Source of the DNA: Micromonospora terminaliae
GTDB taxonomy: Bacteria; Actinomycetota; Actinomycetes; Mycobacteriales; Micromonosporaceae
NCBI RefSeq assembly: GCF_009671205.1
Contig: NZ_CP045309.1
Span: 1 to 64,000, forward strand
Direction of reading: 5' to 3'
DNA: 64,000 nucleotides
Below are positions 37,051 through 46,274 of the stretch, piece after piece (within the stretch, counting starts at the first letter, position 1; every line of letters starts with the position of its first letter). The notes below the pieces were generated by a model that was given only the letters and a program-made list of their open reading frames with translations, was not told where the DNA came from and did not search any database. The translations under genes and the position numbers were made by a program.

Positions 37051-38220
37051 GTGCGCATTGCCATGGTCCACTCCTCCTTCGGGGTACGCGGTGGCGCGGA
37101 ACGGTACGTCCGCGACCTGGCCCGGGCACTCACCGCCCGCGGGCACGTGGTGACCATTCACAGCCGGCCCTCCGACGGGGCGGAGCCCGGCGACCGTCCG
37201 GTACCGGAACGTGTCTCCGCCCGGCTCGGCCGGCGGCTGCCGCGGCTCGCGAAGCTCTGGACCCACCTCGGCGACCTGTTCGACCCCACTGGCCTCCGTC
37301 CGGCTGACCTGCGGGAGGTCGATCCCGACGTGGTGCACCTGCACAACTGGCAGGGGCTGGGTGTGTTACCGCTGGAGCGGCTCCTGAAGGCGTACCCCGC
37401 GGTGCACTCCGTACACGACCACGCGGTCTGCGACCCCAACAACGCGCTGGGCAACCTGGGCCGCTCGCGGAGCCTCGACCGGCTGTTGCGGATGCGGTCC
37501 GGTTGGATCATGCGCCGCTTGCGCCGCGCGGTGCTGCTCTTCCCGTCCGAGCGGACCCGGCGGCGGGTCCGGGCCAGCGCGCCGCGCGTTGCAGTCGCCG
37601 ACCGGGTGGTGCCGCTCGCGGTGCCGAATCACCCGAGGCGCGCGGCCTGGTCGCCGGGCCGCCGCGACATCTTCCTCTACCTGGGTGTCCTCGACCGGCA
37701 CAAGGGCCTTGACCTGCTGCTCGACGCATGGCGCGAGGCCGGCCCGGCGACCGGCGGGGTCCTGCTGATCGCCGGCGACGGTCCGCTGCGGCCCGAGGTG
37801 GAACGGCTGGCGGCCAGCGGTGCGTCGGTGCGATACCTCGGCTACCTCGATACGGCGGGGAAGGAAGCCGCCTTCGCCCAGGCCGGCTGGCTGGTCTTCC
37901 CGAGCCGCTGCGCGGAGACCTTCGGGCTGGTCTGCGCCGAGGCGCTGATCGCGGGCCGGCCCGTGCTGGCCAGTGCGGTCGCGGCTCCGCCCATGGCCTC
38001 CGATCGCTCGGTCCTGCTCTTCGAGCAGCCGGAGGAGCTGGCCGCGCTGCTCCGCCGGGCCGCCGGCATGCCCGACGACGCGTACACGGCGATGACCGCC
38101 TCCGCCCTGGACGATGGCCGCCGGCTCGACTGGGACCGGCACGTGGACACGATCATCCAGAGCTACCAGTCCGTCCTCGTGGCGCGTGCCGAGGACGGAC
38201 ACCTCGAGGTGACCCGGTGA
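37051..38220 (+). CDS. Glycosyltransferase family 4 (third)
   Basis: A 389-aa GT-B enzyme. The N-terminal acceptor domain has VRIAMVHSSFGVRGGAERYV (residues 1-20) and VDPDVVHLHNWQGLG. The donor domain has YLGVLDRHKGLDLLLDAWR (about 211) and the EX7E-type FPSRCAETFGLVCAEALIAG (about 284). The GTG at 37051 has an excellent AAGGAGG 8 nt upstream. Its stop overlaps the start of the polymerase gene (TGATG). With the two preceding enzymes it makes three sugar-adding steps after the priming transferase encoded at 42456. Confidence 0.9.
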   Translation: MRIAMVHSSFGVRGGAERYVRDLARALTARGHVVTIHSRPSDGAEPGDRPVPERVSARLGRRLPRLAKLWTHLGDLFDPTGLRPADLREVDPDVVHLHNWQGLGVLPLERLLKAYPAVHSVHDHAVCDPNNALGNLGRSRSLDRLLRMRSGWIMRRLRRAVLLFPSERTRRRVRASAPRVAVADRVVPLAVPNHPRRAAWSPGRRDIFLYLGVLDRHKGLDLLLDAWREAGPATGGVLLIAGDGPLRPEVERLAASGASVRYLGYLDTAGKEAAFAQAGWLVFPSRCAETFGLVCAEALIAGRPVLASAVAAPPMASDRSVLLFEQPEELAALLRRAAGMPDDAYTAMTASALDDGRRLDWDRHVDTIIQSYQSVLVARAEDGHLEVTR

Positions 38221-39719
38221 TGAGCTCGGTCACGGCAGCCCGACGGGCCCTGGCCGCCCGCATGGTCCGGCCGTCGAGGCGGTTGATCGGGGCCGGAGTC
38301 CTGCTGGTGGCGGCGGTGGTGGCCTGCGTGCTGGCCGGGCTCTCCCCCCTGCTACCGCTCTTCGTCACCCTGCTCGCCGTCGTGGCGGTCCGTCGAGTGG
38401 CCGGTCTCGCGTACGTGCTGATCGTGCTGAACGCGCCGCTGGGTCTCTGGTTCGTCGGGGCGGAGGGCCTGGTCGGTGACGCCTTTGGCGGACGCGACTA
38501 CGCCCTGGGGCTCTCCGCGGCGGTGGTGGTCTGTGTGTTGTCCATGCTGACCGCGTTTCAGCACCGGTGGTCCGGGCGGCAACTGCTGTGGGCGGCCGCC
38601 GGCCTCGTCACCGTCGCCGTCTGGAGCCTCATCGGCTTCGCTCAGCACGGAGTGGCGCAGACCCTGGTCGGCGTCCGGCTCACCGTCCTGCCGGTCCTGT
38701 TGCTGGTCGTTCTCTGCTCGCTCACCCGCCCGCAGGTGCTGTCGCTCATGACGGTGCTGGCCTGGCTGATGGTCGCGAACGCGCTGGCCTCGATCGGGGA
38801 GCTGATGGTCGGCCCGGCCCGCCTCGTCCAGTGGGGCTTCGAGGAGAACACCGCCGTGCGGTACATCGGCGACACCTTCCGGGTGCCCGGTCTCACCTCC
38901 TTCAACGCCGAGTTGGGCATCCTCGCCGGGGCGTACCTGTTGGGGTACGTGGCCCTCTGGCTGACCCCGGGCGCGCGCCCTGGCCGGCGAACCTGGCATG
39001 CCGGCGCGCTCGCCGCCGTCATCTGTCTCGCCCTGAGCACCAGCCGCTCCGGGGCGGTGCTCGTGGCCGGCGGGGTGTTGGCCGCCGTAGTGCTCAACCG
39101 GTCCGGTGGCGCCGCCGGCCGTCGCCGCGCGCGGATCGTCGGCCTCGCCGTGGTGGCCGTGCTCGCCGCCGGATTCGTCGCGGTGGGAGCGACCGGCGCG
39201 CACAGCCTCTTCGAGCGCTTCGACGTCTGGGCCCGACTGCTCGGCGACGACGTGCCGCTGTGGGGCCTCGGCCTCGGCGGCGTGGGGGCCGCCACCACCT
39301 CCCGGGTCACCACCGGCCCGCAGGTCTTCGTGGACAACTACTTCGTCAGCGTCGCCCTCCAGTTCGGCCCGGTGCTGGGCGTGGCGCTCGTCGGCGCGGT
39401 CGGGTACCTCCTGTGGTGGCTCTGGCGGCGCACCGCCGACCGCCCGGTGTCGGTCCTCTTCGTCGCCCTGCTCGCCGGGCTTGCCTGCGCGTCCCTCCTC
39501 ATCGAGGCGTGGGAGTACCCGGGGGCGATGATGTGCCTGGGTCTGTTCGTCGCCCACGGCATCCGGCTGGAGGCCGCGCCACCGGACCCTGCGGAGATCC
39601 CGGAGCAGTTGACCGGGGTGTGGGTACCGGCGGCGCCGAAGGACGGTGAGGCGCCCATCTCCTGGTCGGCCATCCGCCCCGGGGCGACCGAGACCGACAC
39701 CGAGAAAACCGGACCATGA
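38220..39719 (+). CDS. Wzy-like polysaccharide polymerase / O-antigen ligase-family membrane protein
   Basis: A 499-aa polytopic membrane protein with about 10-11 helices and a large extracytoplasmic loop in the middle to late part (GLTSFNAELGILAGAYLLG, then LALSTSRSGAVLVAGG). The S-x-S-R-S/G-G-x pattern and the DNYFVSVALQFGPVLGVAL region are typical of the Wzy/WaaL polymerase-ligase family. In a Wzx/Wzy system it would polymerise repeat units at the outer membrane face. A Thr/Glu-rich soluble tail of about 45 residues follows the last helix. Translation is coupled to the upstream GT4 gene and to the flippase-like gene (4-bp overlap). Confidence 0.82.
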   Translation: MSSVTAARRALAARMVRPSRRLIGAGVLLVAAVVACVLAGLSPLLPLFVTLLAVVAVRRVAGLAYVLIVLNAPLGLWFVGAEGLVGDAFGGRDYALGLSAAVVVCVLSMLTAFQHRWSGRQLLWAAAGLVTVAVWSLIGFAQHGVAQTLVGVRLTVLPVLLLVVLCSLTRPQVLSLMTVLAWLMVANALASIGELMVGPARLVQWGFEENTAVRYIGDTFRVPGLTSFNAELGILAGAYLLGYVALWLTPGARPGRRTWHAGALAAVICLALSTSRSGAVLVAGGVLAAVVLNRSGGAAGRRRARIVGLAVVAVLAAGFVAVGATGAHSLFERFDVWARLLGDDVPLWGLGLGGVGAATTSRVTTGPQVFVDNYFVSVALQFGPVLGVALVGAVGYLLWWLWRRTADRPVSVLFVALLAGLACASLLIEAWEYPGAMMCLGLFVAHGIRLEAAPPDPAEIPEQLTGVWVPAAPKDGEAPISWSAIRPGATETDTEKTGP

Positions 39720-40969
39720 GCGGGCTCCTCGAGGCGGGGCGGAAACTGCAACGCTCGCAGCTGTCGGTGCAGGGGCTCGCTCGGCTGTGCAGCGTGTCGA
39801 TCTTCCTGCTCGCCTCCTGGGCCGACACCGATCGGCTGGCGCTCGTCGCGCTCCAGGGCACGCTCCTCGCCCTGCCGTACACGCTGATGGAGTCGCTGGT
39901 CGGCCGGCCGATCTCGGCCGGGCTGGTGCCCGCCGGGTGGTCGCTCGACGCCTGGGCGCGCCGGGTCGCGGCGGCCGCGATGCTGCCGGTCGGCGTGATC
40001 GGCTTCCTGTCCGCCTCGCTCGCACTGCCGGACACCGGCATCGTCGACCGCCTGATCATGGTGGCCCCGGTGGTCCTGCAGCTGCCCCTGGAGGCGCTCT
40101 TCTGGTCGACCGCCCGCACGCGTTCGCCCCAGCGGGCCAACCTGATCCCGCAGCTGGCCGCGGTCGGCACGGTGCTCACGGGCGTCGCCTTCGCCGCCGC
40201 CGGTTTTCGCGTCGATGTCGCCGCGGCGCCGGCTCAACTCGCCGTGCTCGCCTGGGTGCTCGCCGCCGGCACGACCGGACCGGACCGGGCACGCCCCGGC
40301 GTTCTGGCGAGTCTGCGGGTCGGATCGGCGTACCTCGTGGCGGCCGCCGTCGACCTGGCGTACGCGGTTGCCCTGCCGTCCGTCGCCGGCGCGATCGCCG
40401 GCCAGCCGGCAGTGGTGGTGTTGCGGGCGCTGGACCTGGCCTTCGGCCCGTTCCACGTGGCGCTCTCGGCGAGCACGCGGGAGGACATCGTGGCCGGCCG
40501 GCACACCCGGTGGCGTACGGGCACCCGCGGACTGACCGTGGCAGCCCTGCTCGCGGTCTCCACCGTGGTCCTCGCGAGCGACCGGGTACGGGCGCTCCTC
40601 GCCGACGACCTCGCCGCCGCGGGAACCACCGTCGTCGCCCTGTACTGCGCCTACAAGGCGTTCCTGGCCGCCGCCACCTGGCTTGCCACCCGCCACATGA
40701 TCTGGGCGCCCCCGCGCCGGTTCCTGATCTCCGCGATCGGCTCCCGGACCATCGCGTTCGGCGGGCTGGCGGTATCGGCCGTGCTCGCCAATCAGGTCCG
40801 CGGCCTGGTCGCCCAGCTGCTGGTCAGTGAGGTGCTGGTTGTCGGCTGGTTCCTCGCCCGGATGTTTCTCGGCACCCGGACCCGGGGCGGTGGCATACCC
40901 GCCGTCGCTCCGGCCGGGGCTGCCGCCCCGGCCTCGGTGGCGGCACCAGCTCGGTCGGGGCAGCCGTAG
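39716..40969 (+). CDS. Wzx-like flippase or polysaccharide-export membrane protein
   Basis: A 417-aa membrane protein with about 10-12 hydrophobic helices (LARLCSVSIFLLASWADT, VAAAAMLPVGVIGFLSASLAL, LIMVAPVVLQLPLEALFW and more) and an Ala/Pro-rich tail. Sequence signatures of the MOP flippase family are weak. Its position directly after the polymerase gene (ATGA overlap) is what suggests a Wzx role, moving the lipid-linked unit across the membrane. It is the last plus-strand gene of the locus and ends 9 bp from the convergent beta-helix gene. Confidence in the specific function is moderate. Confidence 0.6.
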   Translation: MSGLLEAGRKLQRSQLSVQGLARLCSVSIFLLASWADTDRLALVALQGTLLALPYTLMESLVGRPISAGLVPAGWSLDAWARRVAAAAMLPVGVIGFLSASLALPDTGIVDRLIMVAPVVLQLPLEALFWSTARTRSPQRANLIPQLAAVGTVLTGVAFAAAGFRVDVAAAPAQLAVLAWVLAAGTTGPDRARPGVLASLRVGSAYLVAAAVDLAYAVALPSVAGAIAGQPAVVVLRALDLAFGPFHVALSASTREDIVAGRHTRWRTGTRGLTVAALLAVSTVVLASDRVRALLADDLAAAGTTVVALYCAYKAFLAAATWLATRHMIWAPPRRFLISAIGSRTIAFGGLAVSAVLANQVRGLVAQLLVSEVLVVGWFLARMFLGTRTRGGGIPAVAPAGAAAPASVAAPARSGQP

Positions 40970-40978
40970 GGCCGCCGG

Positions 40979-42358
40979 TCAGGGCTCGGTCGCCATCACG
41001 TGGACCGCGCCGTTGGGAAACATCGCGCAAAGCTGCGTCCGGCCACCGACCTCGCGGGCGAAGAGGCGTACGCTCCCGTCACCCGGGCGCGCCGGGGTGG
41101 GCTGTGCGCGCAGGTCGAACGCCGGCCGGACGACGAGGTTCTTGTCGGGATGGCCGAGCCCCTGAGTGATCTCGACCTGGGTGGTGGGTGCCGGGGTGCC
41201 GATCCACCCCCGGCCGGAGCCGGGGATCAGGCGGCCCTGCTCGTCCTGGGCGCCGGGCTGGGACAGGCTCAGCCGGACGCTGGACAATCCCCGGTCGGCT
41301 CCGAAGTCCACGGCGGCGGTGCCGCAGTTGACCACCTTGCCGTCGATCAGGCAGCCGGAGGGCTCGTCCGGCTGCAGCCCCGGTACGAACTGCACGCCGA
41401 TCTCCGGATGCGGGTCGATGTTGTTGTAGCCGAGCACCATGCCGCCGATCCACCGGCAGTCGTTGCGCGAGATCCGCACGCCCACCCCGCCGCTCAGGTC
41501 GGCGTAGCAGTTCATGCAGGCGATGCCGGTCGCCGCGAGGTCGAACGAGACGTTCTGCTTGATGCCCCAGGCGTGGCAGTTCACCATCAACGTGCCCATC
41601 GAGTCCCCGGCCAACCGGAACCCGGTAGCGCCGTTCTCGAAGGTCAGACAGTTGAGGAACATCGAGTCGTGCGGCCCCTGGAAGTTCACCCCGTGGCCGT
41701 CGTTGCCATGGGTCCGTACCGCGGTCAGCCGCGCCTCCATCTGGTGCGACTGGCTGGGCAGCGCCCCGATCGGGCCCCACTCGCTCACGATCCCGTCGTT
41801 GCGGCAGTTGAAGACGATCACCTCGGTCAGCTCGTACCCGTAGCCGTAGACGCGGAGACCGTAGCCCCCGTCGGGGTTCTTCGCCTTGTTCCCGTCCAGC
41901 GTCAGGTCGCGGACGCTGAACAGGGTGATCCCCTCGCCTGAGCCGGTCCCGTTCAGCCGGGAGTATCCGTCCGATTCGAGGATGGCCGAGTTCGCACCGG
42001 GTCGCAGCCGAAGGATCGTGGCATCGCCACCCGAGCCCCGCAGGTGAACCCGTGAGCGCAGGGTCAGTTTTCCGGTGAGGTATTCCCCCGGAGGGAAGAA
42101 CACGATGCCGCCGGTGTCCCGTACCGCGTCGATCGCTCGCTGGACGGCCCGCGTGTCGTCGGCGGAGCCGTCGCCGGCCGCCCCGTGGTCACGGACGTCC
42201 ACCATTCCGCTGGCACCGGAGCCGCCGAGGCCGGCGGCCGCCGCGGCGCCGCCCAGGGCAGCGGTGCCGAGCCCGGCGGCGAGGGCGCCACCGCGGACGA
42301 GAGTTCGCCGGCTCACCGCCCGGTAGCCCGCCGTTCCACCGACACCGTCGTAGCCCAT
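40979..42358 (-). CDS. Tat-exported right-handed beta-helix protein (pectate lyase-3-like)
   Basis: A 459-aa secreted protein. A twin-arginine signal (VSRRTLVRGGALAAGLGTAALGG) is followed by a mature start, MVDVRDHGAAGDGSADDTRAV. This last motif and VFFPPGEYLTGKLTLRSRVHL mark the pectate-lyase-3/polygalacturonase-like beta-helix fold. Parallel-helix coils follow (ITLFSVRDLTLDGN, GYELTEVIVFNCRNDGI, MFLNCLTFENGATGF). Such proteins bind or cleave acidic polysaccharides; inside a polysaccharide locus it may edit or depolymerise the polymer. ATG 42358 is chosen because GGAGG lies about 7 nt upstream; ATG 42376 is an alternative. It is on the opposite strand from the glycosyltransferases. Confidence 0.8.
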   Translation of the reverse strand: MGYDGVGGTAGYRAVSRRTLVRGGALAAGLGTAALGGAAAAAGLGGSGASGMVDVRDHGAAGDGSADDTRAVQRAIDAVRDTGGIVFFPPGEYLTGKLTLRSRVHLRGSGGDATILRLRPGANSAILESDGYSRLNGTGSGEGITLFSVRDLTLDGNKAKNPDGGYGLRVYGYGYELTEVIVFNCRNDGIVSEWGPIGALPSQSHQMEARLTAVRTHGNDGHGVNFQGPHDSMFLNCLTFENGATGFRLAGDSMGTLMVNCHAWGIKQNVSFDLAATGIACMNCYADLSGGVGVRISRNDCRWIGGMVLGYNNIDPHPEIGVQFVPGLQPDEPSGCLIDGKVVNCGTAAVDFGADRGLSSVRLSLSQPGAQDEQGRLIPGSGRGWIGTPAPTTQVEITQGLGHPDKNLVVRPAFDLRAQPTPARPGDGSVRLFAREVGGRTQLCAMFPNGAVHVMATEP

Positions 42359-42455
42359 GGGTCCCCCTCCGCGCATCGTGGACGAAGTCCCTCGTCCCGG
42401 GCCCGGACGATGATCCCACGGAGCATCGCGGCCCAGGCGGCCGGTGGGACTGCGG

Positions 42456-43994
42456 TCAGCGGCCGCCCCCGCGAAACACCTCGGCGGCCGTCCGCAGAAT
42501 CACCTTGAGGTCGAGCCAGAGCGACCAGTTCTCGATGTAGTAGTTGTCGAAGCGCGCCCGGTCCGAAATGGGGGTGTCCCCCCGCAGGCCACTGACCTGG
42601 GCGAGCCCGGTGAGCCCGACGGGGACCCGGTGCCGCATGGCGTAGTGCGGGTACTCGGCGGAGAACTTCTCCACGAAGTACGGCCGCTCGGGACGCGGAC
42701 CGACCACACTCATGTCCCCGCGCAGGATGTTCCACAACTGGGGGAGTTCGTCGAGCGAGGTCCGTCGGAGGAACCGGCCGATGGGACCCACCCGCCGATC
42801 GTGTGCGATGGACCAGTTCGTCTGCGACTCCTGCTCGTCCACCGGTCGCATCGATCGGAACTTGACCAGCTTGAACGGCTTGCCGTACCGGCCGATTCGT
42901 TCCTGACGGAAGAGGATCCCGGGGCCGCCGTCGAGGAACGCGGCGATCGCGCAGAGCAGCAGCACCGGGCTCAGCACGATCAACGCCACCACGGCGAAGA
43001 GCACGTCGGAGGCCCGCTTCACGGCCCACCGGGGGCCGGAGAGCGTGGTGTCCCCGATCTTCACGATCGGGATTGCCCCGACATGGTCGGGATGGCCACC
43101 GTGTGACCGCGACCCCCAGAGACGCGGTACCGCCCAGAGGTCGCAGCGTGCGCTGGCCGGACGGAGCAGCATGTCCATCACGGTCGACTCCGGACAGTCC
43201 GGGTCGGCGATGACCAGAACCTCGCAGTTCAGCAGCCGGGTCAGGTGCTCGAGGTCATCGAGCGTGCCGAGGAGCGGGATGGGGCCCGTGCCCTGTCGTG
43301 ACGGTCCGTCGACAGAGCCGACGAAGCGCAGGCCGTACTGGGGATGGCGCCGGAGCAGCCGGGCGAGTTCCACACCGATCGGACCGCTGCCGATGATGAT
43401 GGCGTTGTGCTCGACCCACCGGCGTCCGCGCGCAACGAGGATGAGCTTCCGGTTCACCGCCCGCCCGACGATCACCAGGCCGGCGCAGAGCGCCACGTCC
43501 TGCATGAAACCGCTGACGTACGGCACCGAGTCATGGCGTTCGGCGGCGATGATGGCCACCACCGCACCGGAGGCCAGCAACCGGCCGCAGAGGCTCGGCA
43601 GTTCGTCCAGGATGCTGATGTGCCGGCGGGCGCGGTAGTGCCCACCGGCCGCGAAGAGAGCCACCGTGAGGCCGGCGTTGAAGAGCGTCCCGCGCCAGTA
43701 GTCCTGGCTCACCAGCAGCGGGGCCAGCAGCGCGACGACATCCATCGGCGCGGTCAGCATCCAGGCCCGCAGCGAGCGCGTCCGCGTGGAGGCCCGAGAG
43801 CTGGCGTACGGCAGCACGGCTGTCGTGTCGAGATCGGACGGTGCCGCGACGTCGGGCTTCCCGGACGACCGCTCCGCGCTCGGCTCCGTGCGGTCATGGC
43901 CGCGCGCGCCCGCAGATGACGGCACGAACTGCCGCCGACCTTCCGCAAGCCCGGTGGAGGCAGACAGACTGCTCGTCACCGGTTGCCCTGACAT
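42456..43994 (-). CDS. Polyprenyl glycosylphosphotransferase (priming enzyme)
   Basis: A 512-aa membrane enzyme that starts polysaccharide repeat units by moving a sugar-1-phosphate to undecaprenyl phosphate. Residues about 70-190 hold four to five membrane helices. A nucleotide-binding-like domain follows (AIIIGSGPIGVELARLL, about 215). The C-terminal bacterial sugar-transferase domain (about 315-512) contains RASDVLFAVVALIVLSPVLL, RQERIGRYGKPFKLVKFRSM, TSLDELPQLWNILRGDMSVV and GPRPERP. ATG 43994 has GGAG about 9 nt upstream; GTG 44000 is an alternative. It lies opposite to the glycosyltransferases but clearly belongs to the same locus. Confidence 0.92.
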   Translation of the reverse strand: MSGQPVTSSLSASTGLAEGRRQFVPSSAGARGHDRTEPSAERSSGKPDVAAPSDLDTTAVLPYASSRASTRTRSLRAWMLTAPMDVVALLAPLLVSQDYWRGTLFNAGLTVALFAAGGHYRARRHISILDELPSLCGRLLASGAVVAIIAAERHDSVPYVSGFMQDVALCAGLVIVGRAVNRKLILVARGRRWVEHNAIIIGSGPIGVELARLLRRHPQYGLRFVGSVDGPSRQGTGPIPLLGTLDDLEHLTRLLNCEVLVIADPDCPESTVMDMLLRPASARCDLWAVPRLWGSRSHGGHPDHVGAIPIVKIGDTTLSGPRWAVKRASDVLFAVVALIVLSPVLLLCAIAAFLDGGPGILFRQERIGRYGKPFKLVKFRSMRPVDEQESQTNWSIAHDRRVGPIGRFLRRTSLDELPQLWNILRGDMSVVGPRPERPYFVEKFSAEYPHYAMRHRVPVGLTGLAQVSGLRGDTPISDRARFDNYYIENWSLWLDLKVILRTAAEVFRGGGR

Positions 43995-44105
43995 AGGCAC
44001 AATCTCCCCCGTGAGAACCCTGGCCCCGGATAGCGCGGGGTTCGGGCGACCGCAGAATATGAGGGAAACGGTGGCTCTGCCAGACCCGGCAGGACAAACA
44101 ACTTC

Positions 44106-45185
44106 CTACTTTCCGGCGGAAACGATCTCCGTGACCGAGTCGCGGCGGACCGCGTCGAAGAGTCCCTTGGCCTTCGCGGTGTCCGCGAACACCACGCTCT
44201 CGCTGCCGACCCGGCCGGTCCCCTTGACCGGGCAGGTGTAGAAGCCGAGGTTTCCGCTGCGGAGGTGTCGAAGCTCCATCGCCAGGTCCAGGAGGGACAT
44301 CGACTTGTCGACCGCGACGGCGTTGGCCGTGGCCCGCACGAAGGAGTTCAGCTTGGTGGGGCTGCTCAACGTGCCACCGGACGCCGCCTTGTCGAGGATC
44401 GCCCTCATGACCTGCTGTTGGTGCCTGATGCGGGCGAAGTCGCCGTCGGCGAAGGCGTACCGCTCCCGGGCGTAGTCCAGCGCGGCGGCGCCGTCCATGG
44501 TCTGCCGGCCCTTGGAGAACTCCCGGCGGCTGTCGGGGTTGAGCGAGTGGGTGGAGGTGAAGCTCTGCTCGACGTCGATCTCGATGCCTCCGAGGGCGTC
44601 GACGATCTCCTTGAAGCCGGCGAAGTCGACCATCGCCACGTGGTCGACGCGCACGCCGGTGAACCGCTCCACGGTCTGCACCATCAACGGCACGCCACCC
44701 CACGCGTACGCCGCGTTGATCTTGGCGTCCCGGCCGCCGTGCTGACCGTTCTTCGACCGCGGCACCGGCACCCAGGTGTCCCGCGGGATCGAGATGAGCT
44801 GGGCACTCGACCGGTCCGCCGGCAGGTGGGCGAGGATGATGGTGTCGCTCCGGGAACCCCCGGCGTTCTCCGGCTCGCGGGAGTCACTGCCCAGCACCAT
44901 GATGTTCATGGCGTCTTTCGCCACGACCTGCGGGCGGGACTCCTCGGGCACCTCTTCGAAGGCGTCGACCCGCTCGATCGAGGAGTTGACCGACCGGTAG
45001 TAGAGGCTGCCCGCGAGCATCCCACCGCCGGCCAGCAGGACCACCACCAGCAGCACGATCAGGGCGATACGCCGGCCACGTCGGCGACCCCGAGGCGGCG
45101 CGGGCTCCTCTTCCGGGCCGTCGGCGTCCACTTCGGACCCTGAGTGGCGCGTTTCGTGGTCGGCGAACTGCTGGCCATACGACAT
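44106..45185 (-). CDS. LytR-CpsA-Psr (LCP) family glycopolymer ligase
   Basis: A 359-aa protein with a short acidic cytoplasmic tail, one membrane helix (about 38-60; RIALIVLLVVVLLAGG) and an extracytoplasmic LCP domain (about 90-330). Conserved residues occur in IMVLGSDSRE, RSDTIILAHLP, LISIPRDTWVPVP, KINAAYAWGG and DYARERYAFADGDFARIRHQ. LCP enzymes transfer glycopolymers from their lipid carrier to peptidoglycan or arabinogalactan. Here it would attach the product of this locus to the wall. ATG 45185 is chosen because a -10-like TAGCAT (45198-45193) ends 7 nt upstream, suggesting a leaderless mRNA. Confidence 0.9.
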   Translation of the reverse strand: MSYGQQFADHETRHSGSEVDADGPEEEPAPPRGRRRGRRIALIVLLVVVLLAGGGMLAGSLYYRSVNSSIERVDAFEEVPEESRPQVVAKDAMNIMVLGSDSREPENAGGSRSDTIILAHLPADRSSAQLISIPRDTWVPVPRSKNGQHGGRDAKINAAYAWGGVPLMVQTVERFTGVRVDHVAMVDFAGFKEIVDALGGIEIDVEQSFTSTHSLNPDSRREFSKGRQTMDGAAALDYARERYAFADGDFARIRHQQQVMRAILDKAASGGTLSSPTKLNSFVRATANAVAVDKSMSLLDLAMELRHLRSGNLGFYTCPVKGTGRVGSESVVFADTAKAKGLFDAVRRDSVTEIVSAGK

Positions 45186-45312
45186 GTGGGCGATGCTACT
45201 TTCTGGCGGTCCGGCCCGGGGCACCCTCGTCCGGTCGGTCAGCGACAAGTAACTGATAGGCGAACAAGGCTTTCCTCGCCAGCTTCCGCCTGTACCTGGT
45301 ACAACGTCACGG

Positions 45313-46146
45313 GTGGATGCAACGAAGCTCCGCCGGGCCATCGCCCGGACCCGGCTCGCGCCGGTCGCCGCCTTCCCCAAGCGCCTGGCCCGGGTCGCCC
45401 GGCACGACGCCCGGGTGCTACGCACCTCCGCCCGCTGGCTGCTCACCTCCCGGGAGCACCACAACTACACGTACGAGCTGACCAAGCTCAGCCGGCACCA
45501 CCTCGCCTGGTTCGTCAGCGTCGTCTGCGACGTACCCGTCAAGCAGGTGCGTGGCTGGTTCGCCGAGATCGAGGGCGACGACAAGCTCCGCGCCCACATC
45601 GAGGCCGCCACCGCCGCCGCCTCCCGCCGCGGCCTCGCCGACCGGCAGGTCCGCTACGCCCGCCGCATCGGCTGGTACGCCATCGTCCGCGCCCGCAAGC
45701 CCGCCCACGTCGTGGAGACCGGCGTGGACAAGGGCCTCGGCAGCTGCGTCCTGGCCGCCGCCCTGCTCCGCAACGCCGCGGAGGGCCACCCCGGCCGGCT
45801 CACCTCGCTCGACATCAACCCCGAGGCCGGCTACCTGGCCCGGGCCACCCCGTGGTCCGAGGTCGTCGACCTCGTCATCGGCGACTCGGTCGCCTCGATC
45901 GGCGCACTGGAGCGGCCGGTCGACCTCTTCCTGCACGACAGCGACCACAGCCGCGTCCACGAGCGCAGCGAGTTCGAGGCGGTCGAACCGAAACTCGCCC
46001 CCGGCGCCGTGCTGCTCACCGACAACGTCACCGCCACCAACGTCCTCGCCGAACACGCCGAACGGACCGGCCGGCGGTTCCTCGCCTACCGGGAGACCCC
46101 GGCCCGGCACTGGTACCCGGGTGACGGCATCGGCGTCGCCTGGTGA
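45313..46146 (+). CDS. Class I SAM-dependent methyltransferase-like protein
   Basis: A 277-aa protein with a Rossmann core of the methyltransferase-24 type. The SAM-binding motif I is HVVETGVDKGLGSCVLAAAL (about 135-155), followed by RLTSLDINPEAGYL (acidic residue of strand 2) and DLFLHDSDHSRVHERSEFEAV. The latter D-S-D-H is typical of metal-dependent O-methyltransferases and of cephalosporin-hydroxylase-like relatives. A basic N-terminal helix region (1-60) precedes the core. It probably decorates a sugar or lipid of the neighbouring locus (inference). GTG start at 45313; it is transcribed divergently from the LCP gene. Confidence 0.75.
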   Translation: MDATKLRRAIARTRLAPVAAFPKRLARVARHDARVLRTSARWLLTSREHHNYTYELTKLSRHHLAWFVSVVCDVPVKQVRGWFAEIEGDDKLRAHIEAATAAASRRGLADRQVRYARRIGWYAIVRARKPAHVVETGVDKGLGSCVLAAALLRNAAEGHPGRLTSLDINPEAGYLARATPWSEVVDLVIGDSVASIGALERPVDLFLHDSDHSRVHERSEFEAVEPKLAPGAVLLTDNVTATNVLAEHAERTGRRFLAYRETPARHWYPGDGIGVAW

Positions 46147-46216
46147 GGGTCTTGTCCCGGCCATCCTCACCGCGGTGGCCGTCGGCCTGCTGGCCGCCCG
46201 GCGGCCGTGAGCCCGT

Positions 46217-46233
46217 CTTAGCTTTCGCTTAGC
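46217..46233. promoter_or_regulatory. Direct repeat upstream of the expansin gene
   Basis: CTTAGC occurs at 46217-46222 and again at 46228-46233, an 11-bp period typical of tandem response-regulator sites such as PHO boxes. It lies 42 bp upstream of the expansin GTG. No two-component genes are nearby. Confidence 0.4.
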
Positions 46234-46274
46234 CCGCTTGTCCCGCCCCCACCGGTCCGGCAGCATCGACCGGC

